A DNA stretch of 64,000 nucleotides from Dugong dugon (Eukaryota; Chordata; Mammalia; Sirenia; Dugongidae), in the NCBI GenBank assembly GCA_030035585.1, contig CM057461.1, positions 169,147,624-169,211,623 of the forward strand, written 5' to 3'. Positions 23,048 to 33,200 of the stretch are shown here, one piece after another. Each line of letters starts with the position of its first letter. Within the stretch, counting starts at the first letter, position 1. The notes under the pieces were generated by a model. The model did no database searches, had not been told where the DNA came from, and saw only the letters and a list, made by a program, of their open reading frames with translations. A program made the translations under genes and the position numbers.

Positions 23048-23277
23048 TTGTCTCATTTTAGATGGCTGCATAGTATTACATCTTTTAAAAAAGTTTTGTT
23101 TTATTGTGGTAGTAGTATTACATCCTATGGCATAGTATAATTTAAGAATTTTATGGTTCAACACAGGTGATTTCTAGTTTTTTGTTTTCAAGTTGTAGTA
23201 AGCATCATTTTTGTATAAATTATCCACCTTTAAGATGATTTCCTTAGGGTAGATTTAGAGATATTTTCATGGTTTTT

Positions 23278-23447
23278 GGAGCCCTGGTGGCACAGTGGTT
23301 AAGAGCTACAGCTTCTAACCAAAAGGGTGGTGGCTTGAGTCCACCAGTTGCTCCTTGGAAACCCTATGGGGCACTTCTACTCTGTACTATAGAGTTACTA
23401 TGAGTTGGAATTGACTCAGTGGCAATGGGTTTGCTTTTTTGTTTCTG
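23278..23447 (+). mobile_element. AfroSINE with 14-bp target duplication
   Basis: Complete plus-strand SINE: head GGAGCCCTGGTGGCACAGTG with A-box, then body, then tail ending in a T-rich stretch. The target duplication TTTTCATGGTTTTT is perfect (23264-23277 and 23448-23461). It sits about 160 bp upstream of a ZDBF2 coding exon. Confidence 0.95.
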
Positions 23448-23605
23448 TTTTCATGGTTTTTAGATGCATATTTCAGAATTACTTTATAGAAGGTCATACC
23501 AATTTATACTTCTACCAGCCGTATATAAATGAATCCAGTTTGTGACACCCTCACTACTAATGAGTATTACCCATTTAAGAATATTCAGTTTCTTTCTCTT
23601 TATAG

Positions 23606-23733
23606 CATATGTTCAGTGCCCATCACAGAAACCTGGCCACAGGGAAAAGACATCGGATGGGTAGCAGTAGTTTGATGGAGCGTTTTTTGCAGGATGTACT
23701 GCGGCACCACCCATATCAGTGTCAAGAAAGCAG
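23606..23733 (+). CDS. ZDBF2: ZDBF2 coding exon 2 (His pair of zinc finger)
   Basis: 128 bp encoding residues 21-62 plus two bases of codon 63. It starts HMFSAHHRN, so His21 and His27 complete the DBF zinc finger begun on the previous exon (C-X2-C-X9-H-X5-H). It continues with [20 protein letters not shown], a stretch strongly conserved in mammalian ZDBF2. The acceptor is a pyrimidine tract ending TTTATAG (to 23605) and the donor is CAG|GTAAAG. The exon leaves phase 2 and joins the giant exon to make Arg63. Confidence 0.95.
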
Positions 23734-23967
23734 GTAAAGTTGCTGAGAGGAAGAATATTATTTCATAGTTATATGTTGCAGTTGATGTTTGTGTTAATGT
23801 TCCAGTACTTCTTAAAGTGAATCTTTGCATCAAGAAATATAATTGATGTGAAATTTTATCTAGTAACTTTCTATTGCAATTATGTTTTTAAGCTTAAATA
23901 AGGAATTTCACTTCAAAGCATGTGTCCTAAAGAAAAATCTTAGGCCAATATCATTAAGATCTTTTAT

Positions 23968-24130
23968 AAGAAACCCTGGTGGTGTAGTGGTTAAGAGTTC
24001 AGATGTTAACCAAAATGTTGGCAGTTCAAATCCACCAGGTGCTCCTTGGAAACTGTATGGGACAGTTCTACTCTGTCCTATAGGGTCACTATGAGTCGGA
24101 ATCGACTCGATGGTAATGGGTTTGATTTGT
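23968..24130 (+). mobile_element. AfroSINE
   Basis: Plus-strand copy: 'aaaccctggtggtgtagtgg' head, B-box 'gcagttcaaatccacc', then 'gagtcggaatcgactcgatg' and a T-rich tail. Confidence 0.95.
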
Positions 24131-24544
24131 TTTTTTTTATTAGTATGTCATAGGATTAAGCAGAGGACAAAGGGAGGGGCAAAAATAGCTTTTAAAAGAT
24201 TAGTAACAGAAAAGCTGGTACAATAGCAGAGTAAGTGTGGTCAGAGTAAAAACTAAGTCAATTTCATGTTCTTGTTAACACTGAATAGAAGAGTTATCAA
24301 ATAGAATTGGCCCTTTTTGTAATCTGTTAATATTTCAATAGCTTTCCCTCATATCAATTTGTTTTGGTTGTTTTAATAAAAAGAAATATTTGATAACATT
24401 TAAGGGTTAAGGTCCTATGTTAAAGAAAAACATCGGTAGAAAATCAGATTAAATATTGTCGTAAGTTTGCAGGCATAGCCACACGAGATAAGGCAAAACA
24501 GATCATTAGCACATCGGTGCACAATTAGCTGAGATCAGCACCCA
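24131..24544. other. Third intron, no gene recognised
   Basis: AT-rich intron sequence between two AfroSINEs. Nothing identified. Confidence 0.5.
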
Positions 24545-24755
24545 CCAACCCAAAACCAAACCCACTGCCATGCAGTAGATTCCAGCTCATAATGACCCTA
24601 TAGGATAGAGTAGAGCTACCCAGTAGGGTTTCCAAGGCTGTGAGTCTTTGTGGAAGTAGATAGACTGCCTCACCTTTCTCCCACAGAGCTGCTGGTGGGT
24701 TCAAACCACCACCCTTTTAGCTGAGCTGCTTCACCACTGTGCCACTGGGGCTCCT
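24545..24755 (-). mobile_element. AfroSINE, longer subtype
   Basis: Minus-strand copy with the extra middle part ('gtgagtctttgtggaagtag') between body and head. A 7-bp AGATCAG occurs on both sides. Confidence 0.9.
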
Positions 24756-25026
24756 AGATCAGTACTAGTTGCAGAAAAAGGGATAAACTCACCTTTGTAA
24801 GTCACCAACCCAGAACGTAGCAAATGGTGAAAGAAGTTTTAGTGGGAAAATTGGAGGAAAAAAATGTGTGGTTTCTTAGGTGGTGGAAAGATAGAATTAG
24901 TCTATCTTGATTGAAATAAATTTGCAATTTATTACTCATATACACAATGCTTTAACAAATATATTTGTACATGTAGCTAGTTCTTTGGAATAGATTCCTT
25001 GAATTTGAACTTCTGGGTCAAAGTTT

Positions 25027-25190
25027 GAAGCCCTGGTGGCATAATGGTTAAGAGTTCGTCTGCTAATCAAAAGGTTGGCAGTTCAAATCCATCAGCTGCT
25101 CTTTGGAAACCCTAGGGGGCTGTTCTAATCTGTCCTGTAGGGTTGCTGTGAGTCGGAATCGACTTGACAGTGATGGGTTTGGTTTTTTTT
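25027..25190 (+). mobile_element. AfroSINE
   Basis: Plus-strand copy ('gaagccctggtggcataatg' to 'tgatgggtttgg' and a T-run). The flanks GTCAAAGTTT and GTCGAAGTTT match at 9 of 10 bases. Confidence 0.95.
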
Positions 25191-25239
25191 TTTTTGGGGG
25201 GGTCGAAGTTTATGGACATTAATTTTCTTTTTCTATTTT

Positions 25240-25990
25240 TAACTTTTCATTTTGGAATAATTTTAAAGTTAAAAAAAGTTGCAAAAATGGTACAAGAAAT
25301 TTTTGTATAACCTTTACCAAGTTTTCCCAAATGTTAAATCTAACATAACCACGGTACAGTGATCAAAACCAGGAAGTTACATTGATCCCATAATATTAGC
25401 TAATCTACAGACTTTATTCAAATTTTGTCAGTTGATTCACTAATGTTCTTTTTTTTTTCTGACCAGGACTCAATCCAAAATCACACATTGTATTTAGTTG
25501 TCACATCTCCTTAGTCTCCTTGAATCGTGAATAGTTCCTCAGTCTTCCTTTATTTTCAAGATCTTAATACTTTTAAAGAGTATAGACCAGTTATTTTGTA
25601 GGATATCCCTAAATTTGAGTATGCTTGATGGCTTCTCATCATTAAGTTTAGGCTATGGATTTTAAGCAAGAATACCTCAAAACTGATATTGTGCCTTGAA
25701 TGTATTACATGATGTAGCACGTGATGTTGTTATGTCTTATTGCCATATTAACCTGGGTCACTTGACTGAGGTTGTATCTGTTAAATTTCTCCACCATGAA
25801 GTTACTGTTTTTCCATTTGAAATTAATAAGTATCTTGTGGGGAAGTACTTTGAGAATATGTAAATATTCTGCTTTTCATCATACTTTCATCCACTTGCTT
25901 CAGCATACACTGATGATTCTTCTCTGTAACAGTTATTAAATGTATTAATCAGAATTCTACCATAAAAAAGAGTTTTCCTTGTTCTCTCAT
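25240..25990. repeat. Old L1M-type 3' UTR fragment
   Basis: Sequence such as 'aaaaagttgcaaaaatggta', 'aaccacggtacagtgatc' and 'gtcacatctccttagtctcc' is typical of old L1 3' UTRs in placental mammals. A related stretch is at 48430-48960. Orientation is not certain. Confidence 0.5.
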
Positions 25991-26429
25991 TTATTTATTC
26001 AATTATTTATTTCTATCATTATAGACCCATGGATATTTCTTTTATTCTGTGGATTATAATCCATTATTATGATTATTTATTTTGTTGCTCAAATTGTATT
26101 TGGACATTTTAAATTCTTCATAGACACTTCCTAGAAGGCTATACATACTAATTAATACTTAACAGCAATAGTATATGAGAATGCACGTTTCCTGTCGTCC
26201 TTGCCAACACTGGGATTATCAATTTCTTTTTCTCTTCCAATACAATAGGCCAAAAAAGAGTATTTCCTAAGTAGCCTTTACTTATGAGTAAATTAAACTT
26301 CTTTTTGTTTATTAATTGTCCATTATATTTATCCTATGAATCGTTTGTCCATATACTCTGCCCATTTTTCTATTGAATTATTTGTGTATTTTGAATTTGT
26401 GAGTTATATATATATATATATGTATAAGA
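25991..26429. other. Third intron, no gene recognised
   Basis: AT-rich, probably old L1 remains. A TA run lies near 26405-26420, just before an AfroSINE. No gene. Confidence 0.4.
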
Positions 26430-26582
26430 AACCCATTGCCAGCGAGTTGACTCCTACTTTTAGTGACCCTATAGGACAGAGTAGGACTGTCCCCTAGGGT
26501 TTCCAAGGAGCAGATGGTAGATTCGAACTGCTGACCTTTTGGTTAGCAGCCATAGTTCTTAACCACTGTGCCACCAGGGCTC
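26430..26582 (-). mobile_element. AfroSINE
   Basis: Minus-strand copy: 'gaaacccattgccagcgagt' at left, 'actgtgccaccagggctctg' at right. Confidence 0.95.
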
Positions 26583-27177
26583 TGTATGGATAGTAGTCCT
26601 TTGTATTTTAAATACATTTCAAAGATTTTCTCAGAAGCGGCCGTATGTCTTTCAGCTGTTTATGGCAGCTTTTGCCATACAGGAATGAAGCATTCTAACA
26701 TCTTCGGATCTAAGGGAACTTTTCCTTTATGGCTTCTTTCATGTCCTTTTCTTCATGTCCCTGTTTCTTCTTTTAAATATTTTTAATCTTACTGAATTTG
26801 TTTTTATAAGTGTGTGAGGTAGAACTTCTACTTGTTATTATTATTATTTTTTATAAATGGCTATGTAATTCCCTTCATTGATATAAAATGTTACCTGTAG
26901 CAAAGTAAATTCCTATATTTGTATGTATGTACATGTATACCTGATTTTGAATACCATTTTTTTATCTTGAATTTTTTAATCCCATGCCAACACCACATTA
27001 TTTAATTGTATTTATATGCTTTCTAAATTACAGAGTTTATGTTTTATTTTTGTTTCTTCACTCTGTGTGTCTAGGCATTATAGGTTTTTCTGTTATTTTG
27101 GTTTTCTCAAAGATCAGCTCTTGCTTTGGTTTTGTTCCCTCTTCATTATTATTATTTTCTTTTTTCTCTTTATCAAT
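26583..27177. other. Third intron; probable old L1 remains
   Basis: AT-rich sequence with ORFs rich in Phe and Leu that reflect base composition. No gene recognised. Confidence 0.4.
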
Positions 27178-27480
27178 TTGTTCTGCTTTTTTGGGTGGGA
27201 GGATTTGGTTGTTATTTTTCTGTCTTCTTGAGTTGAGTGTTCATTTAGTTAATTTGTATCTACTCATTCTTTTTTTTAAATGCAAGTATTTAAGCATGTG
27301 AAGTGTCCATTTAGGCTATATCTCATAGATTTTAATATGTAATTGTTTTATTTCATTTACTTATATATCATTTTTATTAATTTTCTTCTTAACCCAAGAG
27401 TTATATAAAACAGTGGTTTTTAACTTGTAATGGTTAGATTTTTGAAGGATTTTTTTTTGTTGCTATAAAGTTCATTACAA
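27178..27480 (-). repeat. Old L1 fragment; first copy of a local duplication
   Basis: Antisense L1-like sequence ('aaatgcaagtatttaagcat', 'aacccaagagttatat'). About 155 bp of it (27178-27335) recurs at 27965-28118. Confidence 0.5.
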
Positions 27481-27964
27481 ATTACTAGGAATATAGATTG
27501 TGATTTAGTTATTAATTTTAAACACATACATATACAAATATAGATAGAAATCAAAGCATCTAGATGGTGATTCCTAACTTTTTTTGGGTTTTGCCGAATT
27601 TTTTGATTTCATGATTCCTTTCTTTTCTTTCCTTCCTTTCTTAGCAAAATGTTGCAAAATTAGTTTTGAAAATGTTGTGATTTTTTTAAGGCAAATGAAG
27701 ATAATCTAGGGCTCTGAAAAGTAGGGTAATTACTGCACTGCAGTTTCATTGACTAGAGCTCAGAAGTATGAAGAATTATGGAATTTTTTGCCCCACCATG
27801 ATAGTATATTTTCATGTCAGTGTAACCTTTCCTCTTTTCAAATTCCAAATTCATATTAAGATAATAAACTTAGATGGGAAGGAAAGTAGCAGCAATATTT
27901 ACAACATGTTAAAAGTAAAGCAATTGCATGTGGCCAATTCCTGTATGTCTGTTGTCTTAGATAA

Positions 27965-28118
27965 ATGTTCTGCTTTCTTGGGAGGGAGGATTTGGTTGTT
28001 ATTTTTCTCTTTTCTTGAGGCAGGTATTCATTTAGTTAATTTGTATCTACTCATTCTTTTTTTAAATGCAAGTATTAAGCATGTGAAGTGTCCATTTAGG
28101 CCACATCTCATAGGCCAC
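27965..28118 (-). repeat. Second copy of a local 155-bp duplication
   Basis: Matches 27178-27335 over almost its whole length (shared 'aggatttggttgttattttt', 'aatttgtatctactcattc', 'aagtgtccatttaggc') with scattered differences. Confidence 0.75.
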
Positions 28119-28179
28119 ATCTCAACTTGAAAAATATTTAATAAAAATATTTTTAGATATTAATTTCTTTTGGTTTTTA

Positions 28180-28330
28180 TTTTTATTTATTATTTTCAAT
28201 AGACTTTATGTTTTTAAGAACAGTTTTAGATTTACAGAAAATTGAGAAGATAGTACAGAGAGTTCTGATATATACTCTCATCCAGTTTCTCCTTTTTGTA
28301 AGATATAATATGGTATCCTGGATGGGACCC
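28180..28330. repeat. Old L1 3' UTR-like fragment
   Basis: Contains 'aacagttttagatttacag' and 'aaaattgagaagatagtac', common in old L1 3' UTRs. Confidence 0.45.
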
Positions 28331-28949
28331 AAGAACAGAAAAAGATGTTAGGTAAAACTTAAGGAAATCTGAATAAACTGTTGACTTTAGTTAATAATGA
28401 TGTATTGATATTGGTTCACTAATTGTAACAAATCTATCATACTAATGTAAGATGTTAATAACATCTTTCTTTGAGTTTGCCTCAGTGCCTATCGTGAGAT
28501 CTTTCACGTAGTAGTATATCCTTAGTGGATGGTTGTTATAGGACTGAATTTTTGCTTCTTTTTAATTAAGAATTCATGATATGTCAATATCATCAAGTCG
28601 GCTGGTTATATTTATATGAAAGAGCAGACCCTAAAGTGCTTTGGAGCAAGTATGTTGTCTTCATGCTAGTAGGAGAGATTCATAGGCTGATTTTAGGTAT
28701 GAATGTTTTAGATCTTTTAAAAATAATTTAATTTAAAAGTTTGAATGGGAAATATATACACATAGACATAATAAAAAAGGCACATTCAAAAGTAAGCCTT
28801 CCTCATATTCCTGCCCCCTCCACCCTATTCACCTGGAGGCAGCCAGTGTGACAGTTTCTTATGTCCTGCAGATAGTCCAAGTATATAGTCTTTCCCCCTC
28901 TAGTTTACATTTATAGTAGCGTTCTATAGGCACTTGTTTTTTTCGCTAA

Positions 28950-29173
28950 AAAAAACCCGAAAAACCAAATCCATTGACATCAAGTCAATTCCAATTCATG
29001 GCGACCCCATGTGTAACAGAGCAGAACTGCTCCATAGGGTTTTCTTGGTGGTAATCTTTACAGAAGTAGATTGCCAGTCCTTTCTTCTGTGGAAGCACTG
29101 GGTAGGTTTGAACCGCCAACCTTTAGGTTGGCAGTCAAGCACAAACTGCCTGTGCCTTGTAGGGACCTATGCA
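28950..29173 (-). mobile_element. AfroSINE, longer diverged subtype
   Basis: Minus-strand copy ('gacatcaagtcaattccaat', 'gtgtaacagagcagaactgc'). The flanks TTTTTTCGCTAA and TTTTTTCACTAA match at 11 of 12 bases. Confidence 0.85.
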
Positions 29174-29266
29174 TTTTTTCACTAATAGTGTTTTATAGCA
29201 GTTGATCTTTATTAAAAGTACATATAGAGTTGCTTTTTATTATTAAAACCTACATTGTATTCCATT

Positions 29267-29472
29267 GTTGTTGCTGTTAGGTGCCATCGAGTTGACTTCA
29301 ACTCACAGCAATCACATGTGACAGAGTAGAACTCCCCCATAGGGTTTTCTTGGCTATAATCTTTATGGGAGCAGATCACCAGATCTTTCTCCCAAGGAGC
29401 TGCTAGGTGGGTTCGAACCGCCAACCTTTAGTTCTCAGCCCAGCACTTAACCGTTCTGCCACCAGGGCTCAT
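29267..29472 (-). mobile_element. AfroSINE with 13-bp target duplication
   Basis: Minus-strand copy starting GTTGTTGCTGTTAGGTGCC, the segment that resembles the RTE 3' end, and ending 'ccaccagggctc'. The duplication ATTGTATTCCATT is at 29254-29266 and 29473-29485. Confidence 0.95.
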
Positions 29473-29766
29473 ATTGTATTCCATTAAGTACAATAAATTA
29501 TTTAACTTGTACCTAACTGATGAGCATTAAGGTTGATTCCAGTCATTTGTGAGTTGAAAAAAAATGTGGCAGTGAATATGCTTGTATACACCTCATTAAG
29601 CACACAAGGAAACCAAAAATAGAATTATTAGGTCAGAGGGTATGTACGTTTTTCATTTTAATAGATATTGAGCAATTGCTTTTCGTAGAGGTTAAACTAA
29701 TCTACGCTCCTACCAGCAATTCATTAAAATGCCAGTGTCCTTATAGCCTTGCCAAAACAATTTGTT

Positions 29767-29940
29767 ATAATAATAGTAGCTGACATTTGTGAATTCTTAC
29801 TATGGGCCAGGCTTTTTAAGAAGTTTACATATTACAACTAATTTGATCCTCAAAACAATCTCATGAGGGGAAATACTATTATTAGTCCCTACTTTTCAGA
29901 GGAGGAAACTGAGTCATAGAGAGGTTACGTGACTTGTGTC
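29767..29940 (+). repeat. MIR SINE
   Basis: Clear MIR: 'agtagctgacatttgtgaat', 'cttactatgggccaggc', 'gaggaaactgagtcatag', 'agaggttacgtgactt'. Confidence 0.85.
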
Positions 29941-30234
29941 AAATGTTTGGTATTTACCATTCTGATAACTGAAAAATATGTGGTTTTACTGGCATTTTTC
30001 TCATGTTTAGGAGCCATTTGCATTATTAAGTTTTAATTGATACAGCTACCTCCATTTTCTGCACTGATTGCCTCCCTGAAACATGTACGTATATAGTCTG
30101 GTATGATTGCCTTGATTCTTTATCCTCTAGGGATGGCCTGGTATGGAAATAAAAAAATTATTGTGCCTTTATTTTAACATTTTAAATATATATATATTAG
30201 AATATCTTTATGGATTTTTCCCCTTGATTTTTAG

Positions 30235-33200
30235 ATCAACACACAATGAGAGACGTCTTAAGAATGCTGTGTCACCTGAAGTGGCTTATTTTGATGATTT
30301 TATTCCCAAAGAAATGGTTAAGAACACTACTGGAGTCAGAGGAGATATACCTACCAAGAGTTCTGAACCTATTGAAGAGTTATATTCCAGACCTAGCAAA
30401 TCTCAGGAATATATAAAGGATATTTCAATCCGACCATCAGTTATTCAAAAACTGGAGAAGGGACAGCAGCATACCTTGGAGTTTGTTCATAAGATTGGGA
30501 GCAGTATGAAAGAATTTAATCGAGTAGATGTTGATCAAGCTACAAATAATGGACAAAACTTAATATGTCCCCCAGTGATTTCCAATGCTCCTGCTAGTTG
30601 TTTGACTGAAAGTTCTTATGATAGACCAGTTATGTCTAATACTACAAGGTTACCACTAGTAACCCATTTGGATTCAGTTAACAAATGTGACCCAAACATA
30701 GTTGACAGATGCCTTGAAAAACTAGGCAACAGCTCTAGCAATCCTATACTATCATCCCATCTAGAAACTTCTTCAGTTTCATATCTGAAACCGAAAGAAT
30801 CAACTAGGAAATCTTTATCCATAAAGTCAGGTAAATTGATTTTACAGAAAGATGTAAAATCTCAGGGTAATACTTTGTCAACTGGCTTTAAATTTCATGA
30901 AATTATGGGTACTCAGGGCTCCCTAAGATTGGAATCTCTCTCCAAAGTAGCGGTAAACTCAGCAGTAAACCTGAATAAAATTAATATACCTCCTAACAAA
31001 GGAATCTTTGAAAATGCCATTCCAAATAATCACAAGGAATTATTTTCTAATATGGATCATACCCAAGAAGAAAAGCATTTGTTTTTTAACAAGTCACCCT
31101 TTTTGGAACAGAAGAGCTCAGTGTATTCTGAAATGAAGTTTGATTGTGGCTCTCTTCAGTCAGTGTCTGATCAACCCCAAGAGGCTGTACAAGACTTAAA
31201 TCCTTGGAAGGAAGAGCGAGCTGACCCAAAAGACAAGAACTACGAATCCAGAGGTTTTGAAATGAGTTATGATTGCAATTCCTCTTTTCTTTCATTGACT
31301 AACCAATCTAAGGTGACTGCCAAAGAAATAAACTTTCCAATGGAAGTACATGCTGATATGCAGTATCAGAATAATAAATCTTGTGCTTATGAAAGAAGTT
31401 CTGATTGTGATGGTTCTCTTCAGTTGTTTACTGGCCAATCTCAAGTGACTGTTAAAGAAATAAGCCTTCAGAAGGCTGTGCATATTAGTCTGGTTGACCA
31501 AAGCTATGACTCTAGTAGTTCTGAAATTGATTTTCACTGTGATACTTCACTTCAGCCAATCATTGACCAGCGCCAACAGTCTGTAAAATATGTAAGCATT
31601 CCCACAGAGTTGCACACTGGCTTGGTTGATAAGAACTATGGATCTAGTAGTTCTGAAATAAGTGCTGATTCTGCTTTCCCACTTCAAGCAGTGGTCGACC
31701 GGCTCCCAGGGGCTGTCAAAGAAATAAAACTTCAGAAGAAAGTTCACATTGGCTTGGTTGATAAGAACTATGAATCAAGTTGTTCTGAAACAAGTTTTGA
31801 TTGTGAGTTTTCCTGTCAGTCAGTAGTTGATCATCCTCAACTGGCTGTCAGGGGAAGAAACCTAAAGGATAGGCATGTTGACCTGGAAGATAAGAACTGT
31901 AAGCCCAGTAGTGTTAAAGCATGTCTTGATTGTGATGTCTCTCTTCAGATAGTAACTGATGAACCTAAAAGGGCTGTTGCAGAAATAAACCTTCTGAGAG
32001 AGAAGAATGCTGAACTTGTGGATAAGAACTGTGAATATCCTGGTCCTGAAATGAGTCTTCACGGTGACATTCAATTAATGGCTGGCCAATCTCAAGTAAC
32101 AGTTAAAGAGGTAAACTCTCAGGAGTTAGATATTGACCTGGAGAAAAAGAGTGATGAACCTAGCATTTCTGATCTAAGTTTTGATTCTCGTGCTTCTCTT
32201 TGTCGGTCAGCTAATGATCAACCTCAGGGGGCTCTGTATGAAATAAATTTGAAAGAGCTAAATTATGACATGGAAGTTAAAAGCTATGATTGCTCCAGTT
32301 CTGAGCTGACTTTTGATTCTGATCCCCTTGTGTTTATTACTGAGCAGCCTCAGCTAGATTTTAAAGAAATAAAATATCACAATAACCTGCAAGATAAGAG
32401 CTATGAATCAAATAGTTCTGAAATAACTTTTGATTCTGATATTTCTCTTCAGGCAGTAGTTGACCAACCTGAAGTAACTGCTTATGAGGAGGAATGTGTT
32501 GATCTGGAAAATAAAAGTAACGAATCTTGTGTTTCTGAAATAACTTTTGATTCTGATATACCTCTTCATTCACATACTGAACAATCTGAAGTAGCTGTTA
32601 AAGAAATAACCATTCAGGAAGAAGAGCATGTACATTTAGAAAGGGAGAGTGATGAATCCACTGGTTCTGAAATAAGTTTGGATTCTGACACCCCTCTTCC
32701 TTCAGTGACTAATCCTACTGATGTAGCTATTAAAGAGCTAAATCTTCAAAAAGAAAAGCAGCTACACTTAGAAAATAAGGGAAATGAACCCAGTGGTTTG
32801 GAATTAAGTTTGTATTATGATATCACCTTTCATCCAGTGACTGACTGTTCTGAAGTTTCTATTAATGAAAAAAACCTTAAAAAAGATGGACAAGTGTACT
32901 TAGAAAATAAGGGTAACAAACCTACTGTTTCTGGAATCAGTTTGGAATCTTATATCCCTCTTCACTTAGTGATTGATCATTCTGACACAGCTGATAAAGA
33001 AATAAACCTTCATAAAGAAGACCACGTACACTTAGAAAGTAGGGACAATGGATCTAGTGTTTCTGAAATCAGTTTAAAATCTGATATTCCTCTTCATTTA
33101 ATAACTGATCATCCTGACATAGTTGTTAAAGAAATAAACCATCACAAAGAAGAACATGTACACTTAGAAAGCAAAAGTAATGAATTTACTGTTTCTGAAA

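Larger units (their letters stand above)
28700..29760 (-). repeat. Old L1-like sequence split by two AfroSINEs
   Basis: Intron sequence resembling antisense old L1 ('ttaggtcagagggtatgtac', 'ctcctaccagcaattc'). It is interrupted at 28950-29173 and 29267-29472. Confidence 0.4.

Noticed and set aside
23278-23447. tRNA-like A and B boxes
   Set aside because: They belong to the AfroSINE head; the sequence cannot fold as a full tRNA and is flanked by target duplications.
30143-30234. N-terminal extension of the giant frame starting at ATG 30143
   Set aside because: A strong acceptor ends at 30234, and joining to the previous exon restores the known ZDBF2 sequence; the extension is hydrophobic intron translation.
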